This document shows positions 26,621 to 35,874 of a DNA stretch of 64,000 bases, in pieces (within the stretch, counting starts at the first letter, position 1; every line of letters begins with the position of its first letter). Position numbers and translations under genes: made by a program. Origin of the DNA: Microbacterium sp. oral taxon 186 str. F0373 (lineage in GTDB: Bacteria > Actinomycetota > Actinomycetes > Actinomycetales > Microbacteriaceae); contig NZ_KE150457.1 of NCBI RefSeq assembly GCF_000411455.1, positions 626,272 to 690,271 on the forward strand, written 5' to 3'. The notes beneath the pieces are model-generated. The model saw only the letters and a list, made by a program, of their open reading frames with translations. It did not search any database and had not been told where the DNA came from.

Positions 26621-27223
26621 TCAGTCGCGCACGGACTCGGCATCCACGAGCGCCGCCGCCGTCTCGAGGGCACGCGTCGCTTCCCGCGGCGACGGGCGCA
26701 CGAGGGCGAACGCCGCGACGACGAGGCCGGTGACGGCGTCGGCGAGGCGTGCGTGCCGCTCATCGGATGCCGCCGGCAGCGCCGCCGCGATGCCGCGCGC
26801 GATCGCGTCGTGCAGTTCGCCGCGGTAGTCGTCGATGACGCGGGCCACCTCGGCGTCACGGGCGACGGGAGCACCCGCCGCGTTGATGAGCAGGCACCCG
26901 TGCTCGGCGGGCATCGAGCCGACGAGAGCGAACGCCTCGTGCAGGCCGTCGAGATAGCCCGCGAGCGCATCGGGGGCGACCGGTTCTGCCTGCAATGGAG
27001 CGAGGCGAGGACGCACGACCTCATCGAGATAGCTCTGCACGGCGGCGTCGAACAGTCCGCGCTTCGAATCGAACGCGTTGTAGATGCTGGAGCGGTTCAG
27101 ACCGGTCGCGTTCTCGAGCCCCGCGATCGAGGCATCCTCGTACCCATGCTCCCAGAAGAACTGCCGGGCGGCGCGCACGACGGCGAGGCGGTCGAACTCT
27201 CGACTTCTGGCCACGGCATCCAC
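26621..27223 (-). CDS. TetR-family transcriptional regulator
   Basis: Repressor of 200 aa. The HTH is at about residues 15-60 (AARQFFWEHGYEDASIAGLE, then GLNRSSIYNAFDSKRGLFD). The C-terminal ligand domain reads HGCLLINAAGAPVARDAEV, like AcrR/NemR-type sensors of electrophiles. The start is GTG at 27221-27223; GTG at 27214, better spaced from a G-run, is an alternative. It is divergent from the DUF1304/MDR pair and probably represses it through the palindrome at 27245-27264. Confidence 0.9.
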   Translation of the reverse strand: MDAVARSREFDRLAVVRAARQFFWEHGYEDASIAGLENATGLNRSSIYNAFDSKRGLFDAAVQSYLDEVVRPRLAPLQAEPVAPDALAGYLDGLHEAFALVGSMPAEHGCLLINAAGAPVARDAEVARVIDDYRGELHDAIARGIAAALPAASDERHARLADAVTGLVVAAFALVRPSPREATRALETAAALVDAESVRD

Positions 27224-27244
27224 CCCCCACTTTCTAAACCGGTC

Positions 27245-27264
27245 GTTTCAGTATATATTGAAAC
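27245..27264. promoter_or_regulatory. TetR operator, palindromic
   Basis: GTTTCAGTATATATTGAAAC: 6-bp arms around an 8-bp AT-rich centre that also supplies -10-like TATATT. It lies midway between the divergent tetR-type gene and the DUF1304 gene, the usual place for such an operator. Confidence 0.7.
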
Positions 27265-27291
27265 AGTCAGTTCAGAAACAGGAGGATTCCC

Positions 27292-27678
27292 ATGGTCATC
27301 GTCGGTCTCGTGCTCGCCTCCCTCGCGGCACTCCTACACGTGTTCATCTTCTGGCTCGAGTCCTTCGCCTGGACCAGCCCGCGCGCCCGCGCCACCTTCG
27401 GCACGAGCGAAGCGGACGCACAGGCCACGCGCGAGATGGCGTACAACCAGGGCTTCTACAACCTGTTCCTCGCGATCCTCGTCGCCGTCGGCGTCGTGTT
27501 CTTCGCCACCGGCGCCACGGCTCCCGGCGCGGCCCTCGTCTTCGCCGGCGTCGGCTCGATGACCGCCGCGGCGCTCGTGCTGCTGCTCTCCAGCCCCGAC
27601 AAGGCCGCCGCCGCGGTCAAGCAGGGCACCCTCCCCGCGCTCGGCATCGTCGCCCTCGCCATCGGCCTGCTGATCTGA
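27292..27678 (+). CDS. DUF1304 family membrane protein
   Basis: Small integral membrane protein of 128 aa with four predicted spans. The family signature reads LLHVFIFWLESFAWTSPRAR and AYNQGFYNLFLAILVAVGV. ATG at 27292 follows AGGAGG. The family function is unknown. Its place first in a TetR-controlled pair with a quinone-type reductase suggests a role in response to electrophilic or membrane-active compounds. Confidence 0.9.
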   Translation: MVIVGLVLASLAALLHVFIFWLESFAWTSPRARATFGTSEADAQATREMAYNQGFYNLFLAILVAVGVVFFATGATAPGAALVFAGVGSMTAAALVLLLSSPDKAAAAVKQGTLPALGIVALAIGLLI

Positions 27679-27734
27679 CCCACCCCCGACGCACACCCGA
27701 CCCCATCCCCATCCGCATCCCACGAGGAGAACGA

Positions 27735-28745
27735 ATGACAGACGCCACCAGCACTCAGATCCAGCTCGCCGCCCGCCCCGTCGGGTGGCCCACGCACGAC
27801 GACTTCCACGTCGCGACGGTCACGTACGGCGCCCCCCAGGCCGGCGAGGTGCGCGTGCGCAACGAGTTCGTCTCCGTCGACCCCTACATGCGCGGTCGCA
27901 TGAACGACACCCGCAGCTATGTCGCCCCCTACGCGCTCGGCGAGACCATCTCCGGCGGCGCGGTCGGGCGCGTGGTGGCCTCGGCATCCGACGACCTGCC
28001 GGTCGGCACGGTCGTGCTGCACCAGCACGGCTGGTCGGACGTCGTCCAGGCCGATGCCGCGACCTTCCGCGCCATCCCGGAGATTCCCGGGGTGCCGCTC
28101 TCGCTGAACCTGCACATCCTCGGTATGACCGGGCTCACCGCGTACGTCGGACTCACCGCCATCGCGCACCTCACGCCCGGCGACACCGTCTTCGTCTCCG
28201 GCGCGGCCGGCGCCGTCGGCACCGCCGTGGGCCAGATCGCCAAGCGCCTGGGCGCAGGGCGGGTCATCGGCTCGGCCGGAACGCCGGAGAAGGTCGCCCT
28301 CCTGACCGAGAAGTACGGCTACGACGCGGCGTTCAACTACAAGTCCGGAGATGTGCGCGCACTTCTCGCGGAGGCCGCGCCCGACGGCATCGACGTGTTC
28401 TTCGACAACGTCGGCGGCGACCACCTCGAGGCGGCGCTCGACGCCTTCAACGACGGCGGACGAGCAGCTCTGTGTGGTGCCATCACCGGCTACAACAGCA
28501 CCGAGCGCCGGCCCGGTCCCGACAACATGTCGAACATGATCACGCGCGCCCTCACCATGCAGGGCTTCACGCTCGCCGCGTACCTGCACGTGGCCCCCGA
28601 GTTCCAGCAGAAGATGTCGGGCTGGTTCGCCGAGGGCGGCATCGTCTACGACGAGACGATCGTCGACGGCATCGAGAACACCGTCGATGCCTTCCTGTCC
28701 ATGATGCGCGGCGCCAACACGGGAAAGATGCTCGTGCGCATCTGA
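27735..28745 (+). CDS. NADP-dependent medium-chain reductase (zinc-free MDR, PTGR/LTB4DH-like)
   Basis: Reduces alpha,beta-unsaturated aldehydes or ketones; 336 aa. Family marks: FVSVDPYMRGRMNDTRSYV, ILGMTGLTAYVGLTAIAHL, the nucleotide motif SGAAGAVGTAVGQIAKRLGA and FDNVGGDHLEAALDAFNDGG. No zinc-binding Cys residues are seen. ATG at 27735 follows GAGGAGAAC. It is 56 bp after the DUF1304 gene; both are likely induced together when the TetR repressor binds an electrophile. Confidence 0.93.
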   Translation: MTDATSTQIQLAARPVGWPTHDDFHVATVTYGAPQAGEVRVRNEFVSVDPYMRGRMNDTRSYVAPYALGETISGGAVGRVVASASDDLPVGTVVLHQHGWSDVVQADAATFRAIPEIPGVPLSLNLHILGMTGLTAYVGLTAIAHLTPGDTVFVSGAAGAVGTAVGQIAKRLGAGRVIGSAGTPEKVALLTEKYGYDAAFNYKSGDVRALLAEAAPDGIDVFFDNVGGDHLEAALDAFNDGGRAALCGAITGYNSTERRPGPDNMSNMITRALTMQGFTLAAYLHVAPEFQQKMSGWFAEGGIVYDETIVDGIENTVDAFLSMMRGANTGKMLVRI

Positions 28746-28774
28746 TCGCCCGCCCACCCGGGCAGACTCGCAGA

Positions 28775-28831
28775 ATCGGGGTCGCGTTCTGTCGCCAGCT
28801 GAGGCTGGTTACGACGGAATGCGACCCCGAT
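28775..28831. terminator. Long palindrome between convergent genes
   Basis: Arms ATCGGGGTCGCGTTCTGTCG (28775-28794) and CGACGGAATGCGACCCCGAT (28812-28831), 20 bp with two mismatches, loop 17 nt. It lies between the convergent MDR and tocopherol-cyclase-like genes. There is no T-run; it probably works as a bidirectional stop or is one of the dispersed palindromes. Confidence 0.55.
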
Positions 28832-28858
28832 CCGCGTGTGAGGCCGCAGCGGGGCGGG

Positions 28859-29869
28859 TCAGCGCAGGGCGAGCAGGCGCGCGGTGTCGCCGAAGACCTC
28901 CAGCCCCGCGCACTCGCCGACGCCCTCCAAGAGCACGCGCCCCGCGGCATCCGTGTGCCGGATGATCACGCGGGCATCGAGCGTCTCTTCCACGCGCTGG
29001 TGCATCGCGGTGCGCAGCGGTGCGTGCAGCAGCCCCCCGCGCACGCGCTCGGCCTCGAGTTCGAGCCGCCCGTCGGGACCCTCCATGCTCCACCGCACGC
29101 GGTCATCGTCAATGACAAGGCTGCGCTCCCGGGACCGGTTGTAGGTGGTCCAGCGGTGCAGGCGACCGCCGTGGCGAAGCCCCACGATCGAGCCGCGGAA
29201 CGAGCCGCGCAGCCACGGGATGATGGCGACGGATGCCACGAGTGAGGCATCCGCCGCCCCGCCGCCGACCGGGTCGATGTGGTTCGAGGCGAGCCAGACG
29301 TACCCCGCGGGAAACGCCTGACCCCAGTCCTTCTCGATGTAGCCGCGCCCGCCGTCGAACGCGACCTGCTCGCCCTCGACCTGCAGCGTGCCGGTGAGGT
29401 CGTGCCCGAACGACACGACGCCGTGGAAGCACTCCATGAACGGCACGAGCCCGTACCAGCCCATGATTCCCGGCTCGCGAAGCGTCACCGGCCACGGCTG
29501 GAGGGGTGTGGCGTACGAGATGCGCCCCCGCAGCTGGGGCAGATCGAGGGTCGCTCCTTCGGAGTCGAAGGTGTTTGCGCCCACGCGCACCTCGAACCGC
29601 CGGTCGGATGCCGCGAACTCCTCGGGGTCGAAGCGGTGGTACCACGCCCGACCCCCGACGCCGTCGAGCACCTGGACGAACGCCTCGTCTGCCGGCATGT
29701 CGCCGCGGCCATCGCCGCGGAACACTCCCGGGATCACGGCCCACCGATGCGCGCGGTCGGCGGAGACGAGCTTGACGTACCAGCCCTCGAAGAACGGCCG
29801 TCCGGCGCCGCGGCCGTGGAAGGCCTCGGGATGCCGGGCCCCGCGCAGATACGCCATCGGAGTCCGCAT
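28859..29869 (-). CDS. Tocopherol cyclase-like protein
   Basis: Protein of 336 aa. It shows the conserved core of the tocopherol cyclase-like family: GRPFFEGWYVKLVSADRAHR near the N-terminus, then GIMGWYGLVPFMECFHGVVS and GGRGYIEKDWGQAFPAGYVW with LASNHID. Plant members cyclise quinols; bacterial members are largely uncharacterised lipocalin-like proteins, so the reaction here is unknown. The ATG at 29867-29869 was chosen; an in-frame upstream start would overlap the next gene's end. Confidence 0.85.
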   Translation of the reverse strand: MRTPMAYLRGARHPEAFHGRGAGRPFFEGWYVKLVSADRAHRWAVIPGVFRGDGRGDMPADEAFVQVLDGVGGRAWYHRFDPEEFAASDRRFEVRVGANTFDSEGATLDLPQLRGRISYATPLQPWPVTLREPGIMGWYGLVPFMECFHGVVSFGHDLTGTLQVEGEQVAFDGGRGYIEKDWGQAFPAGYVWLASNHIDPVGGGAADASLVASVAIIPWLRGSFRGSIVGLRHGGRLHRWTTYNRSRERSLVIDDDRVRWSMEGPDGRLELEAERVRGGLLHAPLRTAMHQRVEETLDARVIIRHTDAAGRVLLEGVGECAGLEVFGDTARLLALR

Positions 29870-29909
29870 GCGGCTCACCCTACGCCGGGCGCGCGTCGAC
29901 GCGGGTGGG

Positions 29910-30629
29910 TCAGCCGACGGCGGTGCCGAAGAGGGTGCCGACGAGGAAGGTCGCACCGAGCGCGAGCGCGCCGCCGATGACCGTCCGCAGGATGGCGCGG
30001 CCGCGGTTGGCGCCGCCGAGCCACGCGGCGAGATAGCCGGTGACGGCGAGGGCCAGCAGCACCGCCACGAACGTCCAGATGAGGCGCGCGGGATGCGGCA
30101 GCAGGAGGATCGTGGCCATGGGCAGCAGGGCGCCGACGAAGAAGGCGACGGCCGAGGCGAACGCGGCGTGCCAGGGGCTGACGACGTCGTCCTGGTCGAT
30201 GTTCAGCTCGGCCGACAGGTGCGCGGCGAGCGCGTCGCGCGCGGTCAGCTCGGTCGCGACGCGCGTGGCCGTCTCCTCACTGAGTCCCTGCTCACGGTAG
30301 AGACCGACCAGTTCCACGAACTCGGCCTCCGGATCGTCGGCGAGCTCCCTGCGCTCCTTCTCGATGAGGGCGTGCTCGCTGTCGCGCTGGCTGGAGACCG
30401 ACACGTACTCCCCCAGCGCCATGGAGATCGCCCCGCCGACGAGGGCGGCGGACCCGGCGAGCAGAACCGGCATGACCTCGGCCGTCGCGCCGGCCACGCC
30501 GACGACGACCGCCGCCGTGGAGACGATGCCGTCGTTCGCTCCGAGCACGCCGGCGCGCAGCCAGTTCAGTCGCTGCGCCACACCGCCGCGGTGCGGCTCA
30601 TCAGGATGCGAGGATTGCGTGTCGGTCAT
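29910..30629 (-). CDS. VIT1/CCC1-family iron/manganese transporter
   Basis: Membrane protein of 239 aa, five spans. Family marks: LRAGVLGANDGIVSTAAVVV, AISMALGEYVSVSSQRDSEH and the cytoplasmic Glu-rich metal-binding insertion (LIEKERRELADDPEAEFVEL). VSPWHAAFASAVAFFVGALL begins the second half. It probably exports Fe2+ or Mn2+ from the cytoplasm. ATG at 30627-30629; it sits 40 bp upstream of the tocopherol-cyclase-like gene on the same strand. Confidence 0.92.
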   Translation of the reverse strand: MTDTQSSHPDEPHRGGVAQRLNWLRAGVLGANDGIVSTAAVVVGVAGATAEVMPVLLAGSAALVGGAISMALGEYVSVSSQRDSEHALIEKERRELADDPEAEFVELVGLYREQGLSEETATRVATELTARDALAAHLSAELNIDQDDVVSPWHAAFASAVAFFVGALLPMATILLLPHPARLIWTFVAVLLALAVTGYLAAWLGGANRGRAILRTVIGGALALGATFLVGTLFGTAVG

Positions 30630-30752
30630 CCCGTCACCGTATGCCGCCCGCCGCGGCCGCGCCAGCAAGGCAAGCCCAAGCGAACCCCGCATCCCCCGCC
30701 CGCCACCCCGTCATCGAGCGCGCAACCAGTTGAAACGCCGACACCGCGGTCA

Positions 30753-30830
30753 CGAACTCCGCAGAAAGCGACGAACTCCGCACCGCGCAGCGGCGATGGA
30801 TGCGGAGTACGCACGATACTGCGGAGTTGG
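30753..30830. repeat. Double inverted repeat of CGAACTCCGCA
   Basis: Two direct copies of CGAACTCCGCA (30753-30763 and 30772-30782) face two copies of TGCGGAGT (30801-30808 and 30820-30827), so either of two stems can form. It lies between the VIT-type and YaeQ genes, both on the minus strand, in a 223-bp gap with no other feature. Confidence 0.6.
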
Positions 30831-30852
30831 GCGGGGCGGTGCGGCGCGCGCG

Positions 30853-31392
30853 TCAGCTGAGCCGGTGCTCGTGCAGCGCCGACGACAGGCTCGCTCCGTT
30901 GACGTCGAGGTAGAGCTGAGCCTCCATCACCGACAGGGTGACGGCGTTGCGCCGCTCCACGGCGTCTGCCGCGGCATCCACGAATCCCGCATCGAACGTT
31001 CGCAGCACGATGTCGTCGGCACGATGGATCTTCTTGCCCGCCCAGAGGGGCAGCAGCTTGGCCGCGTCACGGTGGCTGTAGACGACGGTGCGGTCGGCGA
31101 GCTTGCTTCCGCGGTGCAGTCGCTCGGCGTCGGGAGCCCCGACTTCGATCCACGTCGTGATCGCCCCGGTCGCATCCCGCACCAGCACCGCGGGTTCATC
31201 GGTGGCCGAGACGCCCTCGGTGAAGGCGATGCCCTCCGCGTACTCGAGGCAGTACGCGAGCAGGCGCGTGAGCATGAAGGCGCCGGTCTCGGACGGATGC
31301 TGCGCCATCCGCAGCGACAGGCTCTCGTAGACGCCACGATCGACGTCGGCCACCTGCACGTCGAAGGTGTGCATCACCGCGCCCGTCGCCAT
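30853..31392 (-). CDS. YaeQ family protein
   Basis: Protein of 179 aa with a PD-(D/E)XK nuclease-like fold in known members. Marks: FDVQVADVDRGVYESLSLRM, HPSETGAFMLTRLLAYCLEY, WIEVGAPDAERLHRGSKLAD and VYSHRDAAKLLPLW. The biochemical role of YaeQ is not settled. ATG at 31390-31392. Confidence 0.93.
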   Translation of the reverse strand: MATGAVMHTFDVQVADVDRGVYESLSLRMAQHPSETGAFMLTRLLAYCLEYAEGIAFTEGVSATDEPAVLVRDATGAITTWIEVGAPDAERLHRGSKLADRTVVYSHRDAAKLLPLWAGKKIHRADDIVLRTFDAGFVDAAADAVERRNAVTLSVMEAQLYLDVNGASLSSALHEHRLS

Positions 31393-31466
31393 GGCTCCAG
31401 CCTACGGCGCCCGCCGGGGCGGACCCGGCCATTATCCTGGTCGCACCCGACAGGAGAAGAACGCTC

Positions 31467-32645
31467 ATGCCGATCACCGACGCCGCTGCCCGTCTCGAGG
31501 CGATCGCCGACTACCGCATCGTCGACGCCCCGGTGGACCCCAACCTCGAAGGCCTGGCTGCGCTGGCGACGACGCTCTGTCACGTCAGCGGCGCCGCGGT
31601 CAACATCATCGACGACAGATACCAGCACCAGGTGGCGACAGCGGGGGTGGAGGCGGCGATCTGCGACCGCCAGGACTCGATGTGCGCCGTCGTGCTGCCC
31701 AACGCCCGTCACGTCTGGGTCCCCGACGCGAGCGTCGACGAACGCTTCGCCGAGAACCCCTTTGTGACCGGTGCACGCGGCCGTGTCCGCTTCTACGCCT
31801 CCAGCCCGCTCATCACTCCGGCGGGTGTCGCGATCGGAACGCTCTGCGTCTTCGACGACCATGCCGGCACCCTCACCGCGGAGCAGAGCTCCGCCCTGGA
31901 TCTGCTGGCCGGGCAGGCCGTGGAGGTGCTGGAGCTGCGCCGGCTGACGCACGAGCTGGAGCGCTCCAACGATCAACTCGCGCACTTCGCCGGTCAGATC
32001 AGCCACGATCTGCGCAACCCGCTCACGGCTCTCATGGGCCAGATCGATCTCGCCCTGGACGGCGTGGACGACGGCGACGGGTCGCGCACGACCCACGCGC
32101 TGCGTCGGGCGGATGCCGCGGCGGCGCGGATGAACGTCATGATCACCGAGCTGCTCGCCTATGCACGGGTGGGCGGCGCCGAGGCCCGCCGTGAACGCGC
32201 CGCGCTGGGAGCGATCACGGAGGGCGTGATCGCCGATCTGGAGCGGGCCGTGGCGGCGTTCGATGCCCGCGTCACCGTGCGCATCGACCCCGACGACGCG
32301 ATCGTCTGCGACCCGGCGCTGATCGCGGTGCTGCTGCAGAACCTCCTCGCCAACGCGCTGAAGTTCGCGGCATCCGCCGGTGTCGCGCCCGTCGTCGAAC
32401 TCGACGCGCAGAAAGGTCCGACGGGGTGGACGATCACTGTCGACGACAACGGACCGGGCGTCGCGGCGGAGTTGCGCGACCGCGTGTTCGGCGTCATGGA
32501 GCGCGGCGACGCGGGAGACGTCCCCGGTCTGGGGCTGGGTCTGGCCACCTCCCGGCGCATCGCGCAGGCGCACGGCGGGCGTATCGCCATCGAAGACGCG
32601 GCGCTCGGCGGCGCCCGCCTGCGAGTGAGCCTGCCGACGGCCTGA
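31467..32645 (+). CDS. GAF-domain sensor histidine kinase
   Basis: Cytoplasmic sensor kinase of 392 aa with no membrane spans. The GAF domain covers about residues 20-155 (FYASSPLITPAGVAIGTLCV). The dimerisation/phosphoacceptor segment is GQISHDLRNPLTAL with His180; the ATPase domain has the N box LLQNLLANALKFA, G1 VDDNGPGV and G2 GLGLGLATSRRIAQAHGG. ATG at 31467 follows AGGAGA. No response regulator gene is adjacent, so it is an orphan kinase. Confidence 0.92.
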   Translation: MPITDAAARLEAIADYRIVDAPVDPNLEGLAALATTLCHVSGAAVNIIDDRYQHQVATAGVEAAICDRQDSMCAVVLPNARHVWVPDASVDERFAENPFVTGARGRVRFYASSPLITPAGVAIGTLCVFDDHAGTLTAEQSSALDLLAGQAVEVLELRRLTHELERSNDQLAHFAGQISHDLRNPLTALMGQIDLALDGVDDGDGSRTTHALRRADAAAARMNVMITELLAYARVGGAEARRERAALGAITEGVIADLERAVAAFDARVTVRIDPDDAIVCDPALIAVLLQNLLANALKFAASAGVAPVVELDAQKGPTGWTITVDDNGPGVAAELRDRVFGVMERGDAGDVPGLGLGLATSRRIAQAHGGRIAIEDAALGGARLRVSLPTA

Positions 32646-32733
32646 TCGACGACGACCGCGGCGGGCCCGGGGTCGCAGGCATGCGGCAGAGTGGAGCGCG
32701 TACGTCGTCGTACGGCCGACCGGAAGGAACCCC

Positions 32734-33624
32734 ATGCAGCAGCGCACGATCGGACCGTTCACCGTGTCCGCGATCGGGCTGGGCGCCATGCCCGTCTCGA
32801 TGAACAACGACAACGAGCTGCCCGATCGCGCCGATGCGATCGCGACGGTGCACGCCGCGCTGGATGCCGGGGTCACCTTCATCGACACCGCCGACATCTA
32901 CGCGCCCTCGTGGGATCAGATGGGTCACAACGAGCGCATCGTGCGTGACGCGCTGGCCTCGTGGGACGGCGACACGAGCGGCATCCTGGTCGGAACGAAG
33001 GGCGGCATCACGCGCACCGCCGAGAAGGACTTCGGCCGCGACGGATCGCTCGGCTACCTGCGCTCGGCGGTGCGGCGCTCGATGGAGAACCTCGGTGTCG
33101 AGGTCATCGACTTCTACCAGTACCACCGCCCCGACCGGTGGATGGTGTACGGCGAGATCATGCAGAACCTGAAGACCTTGCAGGACGAAGGTCTCGTGCG
33201 GGCACTGGGCATCTCCAATGCGAGCGTCGAAGAGATCGCGATCGCCGAGCAGGTGCTCGGCGCGGGCAACCTCGTGAGTGTGCAGAATCAGTTCTCGCCT
33301 CGGTACCCGGGCAGCTACGACGAGCTGCGGTACTGCGACGCCCACGGCATCGCGTTCCTGCCATGGAGCCCGCTCGGCGGCACCGGTGGGGGCGGGCGCT
33401 CGGTCGGCGATCGGTTCGGTGTCTTCCGTGAGATCGGCGAGGCCCACTCCGTGAGCGCGCAGCAGGTCGTGCTCGCGTGGGAGCTCTCCCTGAGCCCGCG
33501 CGTCGTGCCGATTCCGGGGGCGCGACGCGCGGCATCCATCACCGACTCCGCGCGGGCCGCCGACCTCGTGCTCGACGCGGACGAGCTGGCGCGCTGCACC
33601 GCCGCGGTGGGGCTGGAGGTCTGA
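32734..33624 (+). CDS. Aldo/keto reductase family oxidoreductase
   Basis: NADPH-dependent reductase of 296 aa with a TIM barrel. Marks: TFIDTADIYAPSWDQMGHNE (Asp/Tyr of the catalytic tetrad), LVGTKGGIT (Lys), YQYHRPD (His) and the C-terminal cofactor site VVPIPGARRAASI. The substrate is unknown. ATG at 32734 has an AAGGAA site. Confidence 0.93.
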   Translation: MQQRTIGPFTVSAIGLGAMPVSMNNDNELPDRADAIATVHAALDAGVTFIDTADIYAPSWDQMGHNERIVRDALASWDGDTSGILVGTKGGITRTAEKDFGRDGSLGYLRSAVRRSMENLGVEVIDFYQYHRPDRWMVYGEIMQNLKTLQDEGLVRALGISNASVEEIAIAEQVLGAGNLVSVQNQFSPRYPGSYDELRYCDAHGIAFLPWSPLGGTGGGGRSVGDRFGVFREIGEAHSVSAQQVVLAWELSLSPRVVPIPGARRAASITDSARAADLVLDADELARCTAAVGLEV

Positions 33625-33631
33625 CGCCCGC

Positions 33632-33714
33632 GTTTCGACTCACTGCGAGGGCTCAACGACAGACAGCCGCCGTCGCCACCCGGTCGTTGAGCGCGGCACT
33701 GCCGTGAGTCGAAC
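33632..33714. repeat. Dispersed TTTCGACTCA repeat as a hairpin
   Basis: Left arm GTTTCGACTCACTGCGAGGG followed by CTCAACGAC (33632-33660); right arm GTCGTTGAGCGCGGCACTGC followed by CGTGAGTCGAAC (33683-33714). It is the same sequence family as 2695-2828 and 4314-4351. It lies just after the aldo/keto reductase stop and could end transcription. Confidence 0.8.
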
Positions 33715-33797
33715 CGGCCTCGACCATCGGCTGATTTTTCACGACACGCGTGCCTGCGCGCCGCGAGACGGAAACACGCGGCATCCATGATTGCGGG

Positions 33798-35369
33798 ATG
33801 ACGGACAACGAGGCGCTCTCGCGCATGGATCCCGAGGATGCCCGCGAGAACGCGCGCGAGCTGACCGGCGATCGTACCGAGGCCGCGCAGGACTTCTCCA
33901 GCGAAGACGCGGGCTATCACAAGACACTGCGTCCGCGGCAGATCCAGATGATCGCGATCGGCGGTGCGATCGGAACCGGCCTGTTCATGGGAGCGGGGGG
34001 CCGGCTCGCCTCCAGCGGGCCGTCGTTGATCCTCGTCTACGCCGTCTGCGGATTCTTCGCGTTCCTCATCCTGCGCGCGCTCGGCGAACTCGTCCTGCAC
34101 CGCCCGTCGTCGGGGTCGTTCGTGTCGTACGCGCGGGAGTTCTACGGCGAGAAGCTCGCCTACGGCGCCGGATGGATGTACTTCCTCAACTGGGCGATGA
34201 CTTCCATCGTCGACGTCACCGCGGCGGCCCTCTACGTCAAGTTCTGGGCGCAGTACTGGGAACCGCTGCAGCAGGTGCCGCAGTGGACGATCGCCCTCAT
34301 CGCGCTCGTCGTCGTGCTCTCGCTCAACCTCGTCAGCGTCCGACTCTTCGGCGAGATGGAGTTCTGGTTCGCGCTCATCAAGGTCGCGGCGCTCGTCATC
34401 TTCCTCATCGTCGGCACCTGCTTCCTCATCTTCAGCGGGGCGACCGATGTCGGCGCCACGGGCTTCAGCGTCATCGCCGACAACGGCGGGCTGTTCCCGA
34501 TGGGATTCGTCGCGCCGCTCCTGGCGATCTCCGGCGTCGTGTTCGCCTACGCCGCGATCGAGCTCGTCGGCACCGCCGCCGGCGAGACCGCCAACCCGGA
34601 GAAGGTCATGCCGAAGGCGATCAACACGGTCGTCTTCCGCATCGCGATCTTCTACGTCGGATCGATCCTGCTGCTCTCGCTCCTGCTGCCGTTCAGCACC
34701 TACGAGGCCGGGCAGTCGCCCTTCGTGACGTTCTTCTCGCACATCGGCTCGCCCGAGACCGGCGCGATCGCAGGTTCGGTCATGAACTTCGTCGTGCTGA
34801 CCGCAGCCCTGTCGAGCCTCAACGCGGGCCTGTACTCCACCGGTCGCATCCTCCGCTCGATGTCGGTGAACGGCTCGGCGCCCGCCTTCACCGCGAAGAT
34901 GAGCAAGAACGGCGTCCCCTACGGCGGCATCCTGCTGACGGCCGTCATCACCCTCGCGGGCGTCGGCATCAATGCGCTGTGGCCGTCGCAGGCGTTCGAG
35001 ATCGTGCTCGAGGTATCGGCTCTCGGCATCATCGGCGGCTGGGCGACCATCATCCTCTGCCAGCTCAAGCTCGTGAAGTGGGCGAAGCAGGGAACGCTGC
35101 AACGGCCCCCGTTCCGCCTCTTCGGCGCCCCGTTCACCTCATACCTGACGCTCGCGTTCCTCGCGTTCGTGCTCGTCACGATGGGCTTCTCGGAGACCGG
35201 CCGATGGGTGCTCGCCTCGCTCATCGTGCTGATCCCCGCGCTCATCGTCGGCTGGTTCGCCGCGCGCGGCAAGATCCAGGCCGCCGTCGCGGCACGGGAG
35301 GGCTACACGGGCACCTACCCGGTGATCGCCGAGCGCCCGGCGACAGAGGCGGCCAAGCGGCGCCGTTGA
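33798..35369 (+). CDS. Amino acid permease (APC family, AAT type)
   Basis: Proton-coupled amino acid importer of 523 aa with 12 spans. The first span reads [20 protein letters not shown], the family consensus; later [20 protein letters not shown] and [16 protein letters not shown]. The N-terminus is an acidic cytoplasmic tail of about 55 residues. ATG at 33798 was chosen over an upstream GTG because the repeat and spacer lie there. The C-terminal [13 protein letters not shown] resembles AroP/GabP/AnsP-type permeases. Confidence 0.93.
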   Translation: MTDNEALSRMDPEDARENARELTGDRTEAAQDFSSEDAGYHKTLRPRQIQMIAIGGAIGTGLFMGAGGRLASSGPSLILVYAVCGFFAFLILRALGELVLHRPSSGSFVSYAREFYGEKLAYGAGWMYFLNWAMTSIVDVTAAALYVKFWAQYWEPLQQVPQWTIALIALVVVLSLNLVSVRLFGEMEFWFALIKVAALVIFLIVGTCFLIFSGATDVGATGFSVIADNGGLFPMGFVAPLLAISGVVFAYAAIELVGTAAGETANPEKVMPKAINTVVFRIAIFYVGSILLLSLLLPFSTYEAGQSPFVTFFSHIGSPETGAIAGSVMNFVVLTAALSSLNAGLYSTGRILRSMSVNGSAPAFTAKMSKNGVPYGGILLTAVITLAGVGINALWPSQAFEIVLEVSALGIIGGWATIILCQLKLVKWAKQGTLQRPPFRLFGAPFTSYLTLAFLAFVLVTMGFSETGRWVLASLIVLIPALIVGWFAARGKIQAAVAAREGYTGTYPVIAERPATEAAKRRR

Positions 35370-35387
35370 TCGCGGTGTCGTTGCTGG

Positions 35388-35831
35388 TCAGCGATCCAGA
35401 TCCGAGAGGTGCTCGAGGAGCGACATCGGCGCGGCCGAACGTGCCCCGAAGAATTCCTCGTCGGCCGCCTCGACCGCGGCGTTAGCTGTGCGTGCTTTGT
35501 CGACACCTGCAGCGGTGGCCAGCACGCGCCGCGCCCTGGCGTCAGCGGGGTCGACGCGCCGTTCGACGAGCCCCTTTGCTTCCAGCGCGCGGAGCACCTG
35601 CGAGACCATCATGGGGTCCGTGCGCACGGTGTGGGCGAGGTCGACCTGGGTGGTTCCTCCAGGATCGGCTCGCCAGGTGAGGGCGGCGAGCAGCACGAAC
35701 TGCACGTGCGTCAGGCCGAACGGTGCGAGCGTGCGGCGCATCACCGCCTGCCACCGATTGGTGACACGCCAGAGCATGAATCCCGGGCTGGCGTCATCGG
35801 ACTCGAATCGCGTGTTCAACCCCGCTGTCAT
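35388..35831 (-). CDS. MarR-family transcriptional regulator
   Basis: Winged-helix regulator of 147 aa. The HTH region reads THVQFVLLAALTWRADPGGT, then VDLAHTVRTDPMMVSQVLRA and the wing LVERRVDPADARARRVLATA. ATG at 35829-35831. It lies 43 bp behind the SRPBCC gene on the same strand and probably autoregulates through the palindrome at 36300-36317. Confidence 0.9.
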   Translation of the reverse strand: MTAGLNTRFESDDASPGFMLWRVTNRWQAVMRRTLAPFGLTHVQFVLLAALTWRADPGGTTQVDLAHTVRTDPMMVSQVLRALEAKGLVERRVDPADARARRVLATAAGVDKARTANAAVEAADEEFFGARSAAPMSLLEHLSDLDR

Positions 35832-35874
35832 GCGTCGTTCTTCGCCTCCTCGATCGGCACCGAGAGCCACTCTG

